From positions 1 through 14,918 of the forward strand of contig CAYPOY010000108.1 of assembly GCA_964412395.1 (NCBI GenBank): a DNA stretch of 14,918 nt, in the 5' to 3' direction. How positions within the stretch are numbered: the first letter of the stretch is position 1; every line of letters begins with the position of its first letter. Source of the stretch: CAYPOY01 sp964412395 (GTDB taxonomy: Bacteria; Chloroflexota; Anaerolineae; B4-G1). Below, in pieces: positions 6,633-13,310 of the stretch. Below the pieces are notes generated by a model. That model made no database searches. It was not told the DNA's origin and worked only from the letters and a program-made list of their open reading frames with translations. A program made the translations under genes and the position numbers.

Positions 6633-8598
6633 CAGCCTCACCTCCTTCGTCAAGAATCCGTTCCTTCAGCCAACGTTTCTTCTCACCCGAGGGCCTGGGG
6701 ATGAACTCCTGGACCTCGATAATGTCCGGCCAGGGGGTAGCATAGCGATCAAAGCCCCGCTTGCGGCCCACGTGGACCCAGGGCGGTGGGTTGCGGGCAT
6801 TTCGCATTCCCCATTGTTCCTCGATCCAGGCCAACAGCTTCCGCCGGTTCTGGTTCGCCCGGGCGTATTGATACAGGTAGTATAGGGTAGACATCATTCG
6901 TCCCCGATACAGCATCTCGCGTAGACCTTGGAGCTGGCTACCCGGAAAGCTAAAGACCTCTAACGCCTGCACAGTATCCACTAGCCGGTTCACCTCTTCC
7001 AAGGTGAACGGTCGCCCTGTCAACAATGTGGTGGTCTTATTATGGCGGTCGGTGAAACGGTAGGGAGGCGCACCGCGCAGATGGCCCACCGTAGTGGCCA
7101 CCATGCTCTGCGACTTGAGCACCAGGAAATCCACCGTCCCCTGCGCTCTCTCACCTGGATCGGCAACCAGTTCCCGGGCCCGCTTCTTGGCACTCTTCTT
7201 CAGCAACTCGTCGGCCAGGCCGCGCAGGAAGTAGATCGGGTTGTGGTGGTCGGCGATGACCACCCCGGCCGACATGGTGGCGTATGTGGCAGGATCAAAT
7301 TCCCGATCAACCAACTCGACTTCAAAAGCATGACATATTTCGTAGGCAATAGCGAGAGCTTGGTCACCGGGCACAATTAGCAGCACGTCATCACCTCCGA
7401 TGGTGATGATCTCGAACGGGTGAATATCAACCCAGTACTTGCTACCATCGGATTTTGTTCGCTGTACGTGCCGGCGAATACGCAAGTGCCGGCATAAAGC
7501 AGCAAAGACCACCTTGGACATCGTCGTCACCAATATGTTGGATTTGCGCCGGTATTCTGCGATTGTATCGGAACTCTCTACAAGGCTTCCCACTCCGTTG
7601 CCATCGGCGTAGATAAATCCAATGTAGCCGCGCTCACGCGACGCAGCACCGATTTCGCTTACATCCTCCGCGCCAACAACGTCCCGCAAGCCGTCCCAAT
7701 TCATACCGCCGAGATAGGCAACGGCATCACAAATCTCATCAGCGTCGTGCAGAAACTGCTCGAACTGGCGTGTCCATTCTTTCTTACCTCCAAGCTGTGT
7801 ACTGCGCTGAACCTTCGTGAGGCATACCTCGCAGAGATAGCGGCCTGGCAGCGGTGTCGGCTTGAAAAAGCAGTTGGCCGGCCGAATCCCGCACGATTCG
7901 CAGCGCCGGGCGAAGGGAACAGCCTCAAACAGGGGCCCCACTGCCTTCTCCTCTTTCGCCTTGCGCAACTCAACACTCTGTAAAGCCATCACCTGCCCGA
8001 AGTTGCGGCGGCGGGCGAACTGCTCAGATGTGACTTCGCTACCGTTCTCGCCGCACTCGTGATAGTAGTCGGCGATCCTTTGCCATTCGGCTTCGCTCAG
8101 CTTGTCCTGCAAAGCCAGGAGAGCAGCGTAGTCCAGACCTTCTGGCCGGTACCCATCCCAGAGTTCAGCCGGTGACACCTTCCGCCGGACACAGGTGATC
8201 GTCGCTGCATCGGTTTCACGAGGATACAGCGTCTCAATGTCTGCCTTGAGGGTCTTGGCTAAATCGGGAGGCACCAGCGCCAGCAGGCTGCCACCCCCGG
8301 CGTAGACAATGCAACTTAGTGCGTTGAGGTTATCCTTGTGACCGACCGGCAACCCTCTGGCGGAGAATAGCTTGCGAATGTTTGGGCCTTCATCGTCAGG
8401 CCAACCCTGGTTCAGTTCGTCCAGAATCATACTTGCCCCACGGATCTCCGGCAGTTTTGCCGACTCGAAGACGTAATCCTTGATCCTATCCGCATCGGCG
8501 CTGAGCAAAGCGACTTCGCCCTTGACCGGTTCGCCTCTCAGTACTGGCCTGAGCACTTCCTCCACCCATTTTGTGATCTCTTCTTGCTTCATAGGCAT
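6616..8598 (-). CDS. cas10: Cas10 of type III-D, HD-less, with intact GGDD cyclase motif
   Basis: The large subunit of the effector complex. The frame extends upstream to 8718, but AGGAAGGAG sits just ahead of the ATG at 8598, giving a 660-residue protein starting MPMKQEEI. There is no HD nuclease motif at the N-terminus, which is usual for III-D. The sequence ADADRIKDYVFES at 34-46 opens the first palm domain. A zinc-binding CESC (233-236) and CEVC (256-259) follow. ADGNGVG (331-337) and GGDD (401-404, within ITIGGDDVLLIVPG) mark the second, catalytic palm, so it should make cyclic oligoadenylates from ATP when target RNA is bound. The C-terminal ~150 residues are helical, as in other Cas10 proteins. 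It is the first gene of the operon. DNA cutting is not expected without the HD domain. Confidence 0.96.
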   Translation of the reverse strand: MPMKQEEITKWVEEVLRPVLRGEPVKGEVALLSADADRIKDYVFESAKLPEIRGASMILDELNQGWPDDEGPNIRKLFSARGLPVGHKDNLNALSCIVYAGGGSLLALVPPDLAKTLKADIETLYPRETDAATITCVRRKVSPAELWDGYRPEGLDYAALLALQDKLSEAEWQRIADYYHECGENGSEVTSEQFARRRNFGQVMALQSVELRKAKEEKAVGPLFEAVPFARRCESCGIRPANCFFKPTPLPGRYLCEVCLTKVQRSTQLGGKKEWTRQFEQFLHDADEICDAVAYLGGMNWDGLRDVVGAEDVSEIGAASRERGYIGFIYADGNGVGSLVESSDTIAEYRRKSNILVTTMSKVVFAALCRHLRIRRHVQRTKSDGSKYWVDIHPFEIITIGGDDVLLIVPGDQALAIAYEICHAFEVELVDREFDPATYATMSAGVVIADHHNPIYFLRGLADELLKKSAKKRARELVADPGERAQGTVDFLVLKSQSMVATTVGHLRGAPPYRFTDRHNKTTTLLTGRPFTLEEVNRLVDTVQALEVFSFPGSQLQGLREMLYRGRMMSTLYYLYQYARANQNRRKLLAWIEEQWGMRNARNPPPWVHVGRKRGFDRYATPWPDIIEVQEFIPRPSGEKKRWLKERILDEGGEAVASGD

Positions 8599-8612
8599 AC
8601 TCCACTCCTTCC
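8590..8612 (-). promoter_or_regulatory. Ribosome-binding site that sets the cas10 start
   Basis: On the minus strand AGGAAGGAG is followed after about 6 nt by ATG at 8598, then a second in-frame ATG at 8592. The longer frame reaching 8718 lacks a comparable site, and its extra 40 residues do not look like Cas10. Confidence 0.75.
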
Positions 8613-8982
8613 TGATTGTTAGCGTATCATATCCACTGCCGCTTGTCATCCGCAACTCTACCGAGCCAGTCTGAGTAAACAGACGGAGCCAGACAACAGC
8701 ACACGCTGCCAGTACCAACCCCGAAAAGCTTGCGGTGGGACATTCTGCCTGCAGGCATCATACGAGCCACTCATAGCACTGTTCAAGGATGGACTCAGTA
8801 TACTCAACTTCGTACAGAGATCAAGTTCTGGGCCACTGGTGCCCCCCTGCTCCCTGTCACCAAGTATAATCGCTTTCCTTCCCCACCTCAACCGAGAATC
8901 CCCCTGAACCTTTCAGAGATTTCTCTGATGCATCCCCCGCACCTCTGGGCTATAATAACCCCGGACGCACTGTTACAATCCG
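8599..8982 (-). promoter_or_regulatory. Leader and promoter region of the cas operon
   Basis: This 384-nt gap holds no convincing gene. Two sigma-70-like promoters point at cas10. One is TTGAGG (8886-8891), 17 nt, TATACT (8863-8868). The other is TTGATC (8819-8824), 16 nt, TATACT (8797-8802). A weaker third is TTGCGG (8650-8655), 18 nt, TATGAT (8626-8631). Two perfect palindromes lie here: CAGAGATTTCTCTG at 8914-8927, upstream of the first promoter, and TGCCTGCAGGCA at 8746-8757, inside the leader. These are plausible regulator sites, perhaps for the adjacent CARF-HTH protein. Promoter use is inferred from sequence only. Confidence 0.45.
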
Positions 8983-9876
8983 TCACAGGTTCCGTCCCAG
9001 TTGAGCCTGGAAGGCCATCCAGGGACCGAACTTTTCCCGCAAAAAATGATAAGTCAGCCGCGTGTCTTCCGGCAAACCCCAGGCGACGCGACACTCGGCG
9101 AATATCTCCGTTTTGTGGGTGTCCAGTGTCTTGAGCGTGATGCACAACCGCTCGGCAGCCTCCTGAGGAGACAGCCCCTCGGCCAACACCTGCAGCACCT
9201 CCCGTTGACGGTCGGTGAGTTGCTCACACACAGCAGCGCAGCAGGCCGAGTCGGCTGGGGCAGGGAGCGGCGTGGACGGAGAGATGGGCTGGCTCAGTGT
9301 CCGCAGTGCGGGGAAATAAGTCCCCCATGGGACCAGGGGTACGGGGATAAGACACACCCCAGCTTCCGGCGGAGCGTGGAGAATGGCTCCGTCGCGTGCC
9401 TGCTCCAAAAACTCTCGGGGCGTGTAGAGATGCCAGAGGCGGTCGCGATGGTCGCACTGGAGTAAGCTGGCGCTGGTGAGCGTCAACGCCAGCAAGCGCG
9501 GCCCGCCGGCGATGCAGAGGTGGAGCGGCCGTCCGGTGCGCTTCAACTCCGCCAGCAGGTCCCGCGCCATCTCCCAGACGGCCTCGGCCTCCTGACCGTT
9601 GCGGATGGCAGAAAGCGGTTCCCCGCTGGCCTGGATGGTGAGGTGACGGAAGGCGAGGGGACGGCCCTGGTAACGCTCCCCGGCGAACTCACCACTCAAT
9701 TGGGCCAAAGCCCGCCGCACGCGGGGGTCATCCGGGGAAAGATGGAGCACCAAAACAGTCGAGACCTCCTCCCCAAGTTCCAAAAGAGCGTCCAGGGTGA
9801 AGGTGACGACCTGGGCCTGCCCGCCCATCGTGACGAGCGCGGTGGCTTTACCCTTAGAGGGGAAATTCTGCAGCAT
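8983..9876 (-). CDS. CARF-domain protein with C-terminal LuxR-type helix-turn-helix (candidate cyclic-oligoadenylate-responsive regulator)
   Basis: 297 residues. The N-terminal half (about 11-155) reads as a CARF/Rossmann domain: ALVTMGGQAQVVTFTLDALL (13-32) at the first strand-loop-helix, VSTVLVLHLSPDDPRV at the next strand, and LHLCIAGGPRLLALTLTSAS (118-137) at the ligand-loop position, resembling the NE0113/Csx14-type CARF family. A Pro/Ser-rich linker (about 190-215) leads to LTDRQREVLQVLAEGLSPQE (220-239) and AAERLCITLKTLDTHKTEIF, a textbook LuxR/GerE four-helix HTH. No HEPN, PD-(D/E)XK or other nuclease motif is present. The likely role is to bind cyclic oligoadenylate and alter transcription. 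It lies upstream of the cas operon in the same direction and divergent from the Csx3 fusion. There is no clear Shine-Dalgarno before ATG 9876; the CARF strand begins near residue 12, so the start cannot be much later. Csa3 is a known CARF-HTH, but with a winged helix. Confidence 0.82.
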   Translation of the reverse strand: MLQNFPSKGKATALVTMGGQAQVVTFTLDALLELGEEVSTVLVLHLSPDDPRVRRALAQLSGEFAGERYQGRPLAFRHLTIQASGEPLSAIRNGQEAEAVWEMARDLLAELKRTGRPLHLCIAGGPRLLALTLTSASLLQCDHRDRLWHLYTPREFLEQARDGAILHAPPEAGVCLIPVPLVPWGTYFPALRTLSQPISPSTPLPAPADSACCAAVCEQLTDRQREVLQVLAEGLSPQEAAERLCITLKTLDTHKTEIFAECRVAWGLPEDTRLTYHFLREKFGPWMAFQAQLGRNL

Positions 9877-10043
9877 TGCAAAACCGATTATGCCAAATTA
9901 GGCGAACAGGGCTTCGACCGCCAGGAGCTTGCGTTAATCGGCCAATCGAAGCCGTTTATCTCGGATAAGGCGTACCTGAAATGCTGTCAGATGTCGTCCG
10001 GTGAGACCCCTACGCAGAATGAAACATCATCGGTGTACAGTAT
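9877..10043. promoter_or_regulatory. Divergent intergenic region with interlocked inverted repeats
   Basis: These 167 nt separate the CARF-HTH and P-loop-Csx3 genes and must hold both promoters, though neither gene has an obvious Shine-Dalgarno. Perfect inverted arms interlock: CCGATTA (9884-9890) with TAATCGG (9935-9941), and GGCTTCGA (9910-9917) with TCGAAGCC (9946-9953). A short hairpin TTATC-TCG-GATAA spans 9956-9968, and GCCAAATTAGGC (9892-9903) is nearly palindromic. CATAAT about 10 nt before the CARF start (minus strand) could be a -10 box for a near-leaderless message. These are candidate operators or RNA structure. Confidence 0.4.
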
Positions 10044-11252
10044 ATGAAGAACACACAAAAAAGTCAAATCGTATTTAACCCCTTGCCAGCCGTGGCCATC
10101 GGTGGGCCATCCCACAGCGGCAAATCGGTGCTGGCCTACAGCTTGACCCGCGCCCTGCGGGAGCGCGGTGTACCTCATTATCTCTTGCGGGCCTATCCGC
10201 CGGACTACGAGGGGGATTGGTTTCACGAGGGGGAGCCAGACACAGTGCGCCACTTGAGGATGAAGGGGGCACGCAGCGAAGCCTGGCTCCCTCTCCTGCG
10301 GCGCGACGTCGCCCGGCGACATCTGCCCCTCATCGTGGATGTGGGAGGCCTGCCTACACCAGCGCAGGAAACGATCCTGGACAATTGCACCCACGCCATC
10401 CTCCTCATCCCCAATGACGAGGCTCGACGGGAATGGGCAGCGCGATTCGCCCGCCACGGCCTGGTTCTCCTGGCGGATTTGCGCTCCGATCTGCACGGGG
10501 AAAACCGGCTGGAACAGGAAGAGCCGCTTGTGCGAGGAACTCTGGCAGGGCTGGAGCGGGGGTGCCGGGCAGAGGGGGCGGCCTTCGGTGCACTGGTGAT
10601 GCGACTGTCGGAACTCTTCATCGCAGCCTCTCCCGGCTTGCGCCGCCGCCACCTGGAAAGCGCCCCGGTGGAGTTGTGCGTGGACCTGGAACGCCTGGCG
10701 CGGCAGATGGGGCGGGACCCCAATCGGTGGCAGCCGCAGGACCTTCCGGCAGTGCTGGACTACCTGCCGGCCCTGGAACCAGTGGCGCTCTACGGGCGCG
10801 GCCCCAACTGGCTCTACGCGGCCGCAGCAGCCCATGCGCTCCCTGCTCCCTTTTTCCTGTTCGACGTGCGGTTGGGCTGGGTGAAGGCGCCCATCATTCC
10901 AGGAGGCGATCCCACCCCAGAAGGCCCGCTCACCGTGGGACAGCGCACCCTCCCCGGCGCCCGACTCCTGGAGTTCAGCCTCCCCGATGCCTACCTGGAC
11001 ATCACCGAAGTGGATGAACTCCACCTGCTACCCTGTCCGGCAGGAGGAGCGATCCTGAGCGGGAAACTACCCCTCTGGCTGTGGGCGGCCCTGGTGCGGG
11101 CCTGCGACGCCCGCTGGGTGGCAGTGGTGCAACCTCAGTTGCCAGGGGCGGTGGTGGTGAGGAGCCGCAGTGGGGAGCCGGCAGTGGGGACAGTGATACC
11201 GGTACCAGAAGTAAGGCCAGCCTTGAGGCGTGGCGTTGAAACACCCCGCTGA
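10044..11252 (+). CDS. csx3: P-loop NTPase fused to two Csx3-like repeats (candidate cyclic-oligoadenylate ring nuclease or sensor)
   Basis: 402 residues. The N-terminal domain has a Walker A loop GGPSHSGKS (20-28) and a hydrophobic strand ending in Asp, LPLIVDVGG (94-102), like small nucleotide-kinase-type P-loop folds. Two Csx3-like units follow. Unit one (about 235-285) has LYGRGPNWLYAAAAAHALPA (249-268) and FDVRLGW (273-279). Unit two (about 308-388) has AILSGKLPLWLWAALVRAC (336-354) and WVAVVQPQLPGAVVVRS (358-374). Csx3/Crn3 is a known cA4-degrading enzyme whose active region includes His and a DPR-type motif. Here unit one keeps DVR with a nearby His, while unit two reads QPQ, so the catalytic residues may reside in the first, more divergent unit. 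The ATG at 10044 has no good ribosome site. It probably tunes or ends the Cas10 signal. Confidence 0.85.
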   Translation: MKNTQKSQIVFNPLPAVAIGGPSHSGKSVLAYSLTRALRERGVPHYLLRAYPPDYEGDWFHEGEPDTVRHLRMKGARSEAWLPLLRRDVARRHLPLIVDVGGLPTPAQETILDNCTHAILLIPNDEARREWAARFARHGLVLLADLRSDLHGENRLEQEEPLVRGTLAGLERGCRAEGAAFGALVMRLSELFIAASPGLRRRHLESAPVELCVDLERLARQMGRDPNRWQPQDLPAVLDYLPALEPVALYGRGPNWLYAAAAAHALPAPFFLFDVRLGWVKAPIIPGGDPTPEGPLTVGQRTLPGARLLEFSLPDAYLDITEVDELHLLPCPAGGAILSGKLPLWLWAALVRACDARWVAVVQPQLPGAVVVRSRSGEPAVGTVIPVPEVRPALRRGVETPR

Positions 11253-11260
11253 TACTACGA

Positions 11261-11285
11261 AACCCGTTAAAACGGGTTAAAACGG
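11261..11285. repeat. Hairpin plus tandem 10-bp repeat after the P-loop-Csx3 gene
   Basis: AACCCGTT (261-268 of this thousand) pairs with AACGGGTT (271-278), and GTTAAAACGG occurs twice in tandem (11266-11275 and 11276-11285). The stem ends 8 nt after the Csx3 stop, but T-runs follow it only on the minus strand, so it is a weak terminator for the plus-strand gene. It may be a dispersed intergenic repeat. Confidence 0.55.
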
Positions 11286-11389
11286 CCCCATGCAGCCGGT
11301 CGCCGAAGGCGGCCTTGCACTCCCGCCACATCTGCCGTCTGGCGTTGCCCCGGTGGGGCACCAGGTAGACCTGGAAGAGGCCCTGGGGA

Positions 11390-11500
11390 GTGAACTGCGC
11401 CGGGGAGATCCTCTACGCCTGCCATTCCCACTTCGACTCGTATGGCAACTTCATCTCAGGTTTCTGCGGCGGGCTGACGGTCGGCGATTGGCACGACTTG
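11390..11500 (+). pseudogene. Remnant resembling the C-terminal part of a radical-SAM-family protein
   Basis: This frame reads ILYACHSHFDSYGNF and then FCGGLTVGDWHDL. The HxDxYGN...G.C.GL..GD pattern resembles the C-terminal domain of some radical-SAM proteins. A stop lies at 11366-11368 upstream and no start, CxxxCxxC motif or further similarity is seen, so it can only be a fragment. The family call is by memory of the pattern and is uncertain; the fragment could also be chance coding-like sequence. Confidence 0.3.
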
Positions 11501-11510
11501 CCACGTGTCA

Positions 11511-11541
11511 AAAGGCCCCTCGCTATAGCGAGGGGCCCTTT
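11511..11541. terminator. Strong hairpin terminator, usable in both directions
   Basis: A 10-bp GC-rich stem, GGCCCCTCGC (11514-11523) with GCGAGGGGCC (11528-11537), closes a TATA loop. TTTT follows on the minus strand and, after one C, TTT on the plus strand. It is about 104 nt past the groEL stop and is the likely end of the groES-groEL message. Confidence 0.8.
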
Positions 11542-11592
11542 GCCTGCATTACTTGACGTCTGCTGTCTGGTTGACTGACAAATCTTTATGGG

Positions 11593-11628
11593 ACGCAGAT
11601 TAACGCTGATCTACGCTGATTATCTGCG
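11593..11628. repeat. Three degenerate 10-bp units bounded by inverted 7-mers
   Basis: Units ACGCAGATTA (593-602 of this thousand), ACGCTGATCT and ACGCTGATTA run in tandem, and CGCAGAT (11594-11600) is the reverse complement of ATCTGCG (11622-11628). It resembles short dispersed intergenic repeats of other bacteria. No function is assigned. Confidence 0.5.
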
Positions 11629-11644
11629 GAGTGACCGCGCCAGC

Positions 11645-13273
11645 CTAATACTGCGGCATCGGTGGCGGCGCGGGCTTTTCTTCCTCCGGGATGTCGGTGA
11701 TCAGCGCCTCGGTGGAAAGGATCATGGCCGCGATAGAAGCTGCGTTAGAGAGCGCACCCTTGGTCACCTTGGCCGGGTCAGTGATACCTGCCTCCACCAT
11801 ATCCATAAAGTCGCCCTGAAGCACGTCATAGCCGATGCGGTTGTTCTTCTTCTCTTTCTGGGCTCGCCGCACAGTGTCGAGGATCACTGCACCATCCTCT
11901 CCCGCGTTCTCGGCGATCTTACGCATAGGCATCTCCAGCGTCGCGCGCAGGATGTTGACGCCGGTCTGCTCGTCGGGGTACTCCATCTCGACCTTGTCGA
12001 GCGCAGCGATAGAGTTGATCAGCGCCACGCCACCACCGGGCACGATTCCCTCCTCGACCGCCGCGCGGGTGGCCGAGAGCGCGTCCTCGACGCGGTGCTT
12101 CTTCTCCTTCAGCTCGGTCTCAGTGGCCGCGCCGACGCGGATGATGGCGACGCCACCGGCCAACTTTGCCAGCCGCTCCTGTAATTTCTCCCGGTCGTAG
12201 TCGGAAGTAGATTTTTCGATCTCGACCTTGACCTGTTCAATGCGGCCTTTGATCTCTCTATCTTCGCCACCGCCACCGACGATAGTGGTGTCATCCTTGG
12301 TGGAGATGACCTTGTCGGCCCGGCCCAGGTCCTCGATGGTGGTGCTATCCAGTTTGCGGCCTTCCTCCTCGGTGATCACGTGACCACCGGTGAGAACGGC
12401 GATGTCGAGCAGCATAGCCTTGCGGCGGTCACCGAACCCAGGGGCCTTCACCGCCAGGCAGTTCAACATGCCTCGCAGCTTGTTCAGCACCAGTGTCGCC
12501 AGCGCCTCGCCGTCAATGTCCTCGGCGATAATGACCAGATCGCGTGCTCCTCTCTGCACCAGTTTCTCCAGGATGGGCACCATGTCCTGCGCGGCCGAGA
12601 CCTTCTTGTCGTGGATCAGAATGTAGGGCTCCCCGATGACTGATTCCATCGCCTCGGGATTGGTGATGAAATAGGGGGAGATGTAGCCCCGGTCGAACTG
12701 CATGCCCTCTACATACTCGGTCTCGAACTCCAGCCCTTTGCTCTCCTCGACGGTGATGACACCGTCCTTGCCGACCTTGTCCATCACGTCAGCGATCAGC
12801 TCGCCAATCTCCCTGTCCTGCGCGGAAATGGCCGCTACGTTGGCGATCTCCTCCTTGCTTTGCAACTCAATCGCCTGGGCAGCGATGGCCTCAACCACCG
12901 CCTCGGCGCCAGCCAGGATGCCGCGCTTGAGCAGCATTGAATTGGCGCCAGCGGCCACGTTCTTCATACCCTCGGTGATGATAGTGTGGGCCAGCAAAGT
13001 AGCGGTGGTAGTCCCGTCGCCAGCGATGTCGTTCGTCTTGGTGGCCGCTTCTTTCAACAGTTGTGCCCCCATGTTCTCGTAGGGGTCTTCTAACTCGATC
13101 TCCTTAGCCACTGTCACGCCGTCGTGTGTGATGGTGGGAGCACCCCACTTCTTATCGAGTGCTACGTTGCGCCCCTTGGGGCCCAGCGTGGTGACGACAG
13201 CGGTCGCCAGGGTGTCAATCCCGCGCTTAAGGGAACGGCGCGCATCCTCACTGAAAGCCAATTGCTTTGCCAT
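11645..13273 (-). CDS. groEL: Chaperonin GroEL (60 kDa)
   Basis: A 542-residue full-length group I chaperonin that refolds proteins in the cytoplasm as a double ring with GroES. It opens MAKQLAFSEDARRSL. The ATP-site motifs are GPKGRNV (31-37) and GDGTTT (85-90); RVEDALSATRAAVEEG holds the Asp needed for ATP hydrolysis, and VPGGGVAL follows. The Shine-Dalgarno AAGGAGGAATAGAT directly precedes ATG 13273. It lies 37 nt after groES and is co-transcribed with it. The C-terminus ends EEEKPAPPPMPQY rather than in a GGM-rich tail, which is seen in some lineages. The sequence is otherwise ordinary and unbroken. Confidence 0.99.
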   Translation of the reverse strand: MAKQLAFSEDARRSLKRGIDTLATAVVTTLGPKGRNVALDKKWGAPTITHDGVTVAKEIELEDPYENMGAQLLKEAATKTNDIAGDGTTTATLLAHTIITEGMKNVAAGANSMLLKRGILAGAEAVVEAIAAQAIELQSKEEIANVAAISAQDREIGELIADVMDKVGKDGVITVEESKGLEFETEYVEGMQFDRGYISPYFITNPEAMESVIGEPYILIHDKKVSAAQDMVPILEKLVQRGARDLVIIAEDIDGEALATLVLNKLRGMLNCLAVKAPGFGDRRKAMLLDIAVLTGGHVITEEEGRKLDSTTIEDLGRADKVISTKDDTTIVGGGGEDREIKGRIEQVKVEIEKSTSDYDREKLQERLAKLAGGVAIIRVGAATETELKEKKHRVEDALSATRAAVEEGIVPGGGVALINSIAALDKVEMEYPDEQTGVNILRATLEMPMRKIAENAGEDGAVILDTVRRAQKEKKNNRIGYDVLQGDFMDMVEAGITDPAKVTKGALSNAASIAAMILSTEALITDIPEEEKPAPPPMPQY

Positions 13274-13310
13274 ATCTATTCCTCCTTATCAAGATCAGGT
13301 TCTTCTGTTA

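Larger units (their letters stand above)
11253..11644. other. Intergenic region between the CRISPR module and groEL
   Basis: This 392-nt stretch holds no intact gene. It contains a hairpin/tandem repeat just after the Csx3 fusion, a short radical-SAM-like coding scrap, a strong GC-rich hairpin terminator, and a three-unit 10-bp repeat before the groEL stop; each is listed separately. It looks like the junction between accessory DNA and a core chaperone operon. Confidence 0.6.

Noticed and set aside
8599..8718. Longer cas10 start giving 40 extra N-terminal residues
   Set aside because: A strong ribosome site fixes the start at 8598, and the extra residues are unlike Cas10.
8658..8891. 77-codon minus-strand frame in the cas leader
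   Set aside because: No ribosome site, no recognisable motif, and it spans candidate promoters and palindromes.
8946..8958. TATAAT on the plus strand near 8953 as a promoter
   Set aside because: No matching -35 box at 16-18 nt and no plus-strand gene downstream of it.
9520..10047. Plus-strand frame ending in an ATGA overlap with the P-loop-Csx3 start, suggesting an upstream coupled gene
   Set aside because: Most of it is antisense to the CARF-HTH gene and the part in the gap has no start codon or family resemblance; the overlap is probably chance.
9987..11024. Long minus-strand open frame opposite the P-loop-Csx3 gene
   Set aside because: The plus-strand product has Walker A and Csx3 motifs; the antisense product shows none and would overlap almost the whole gene.
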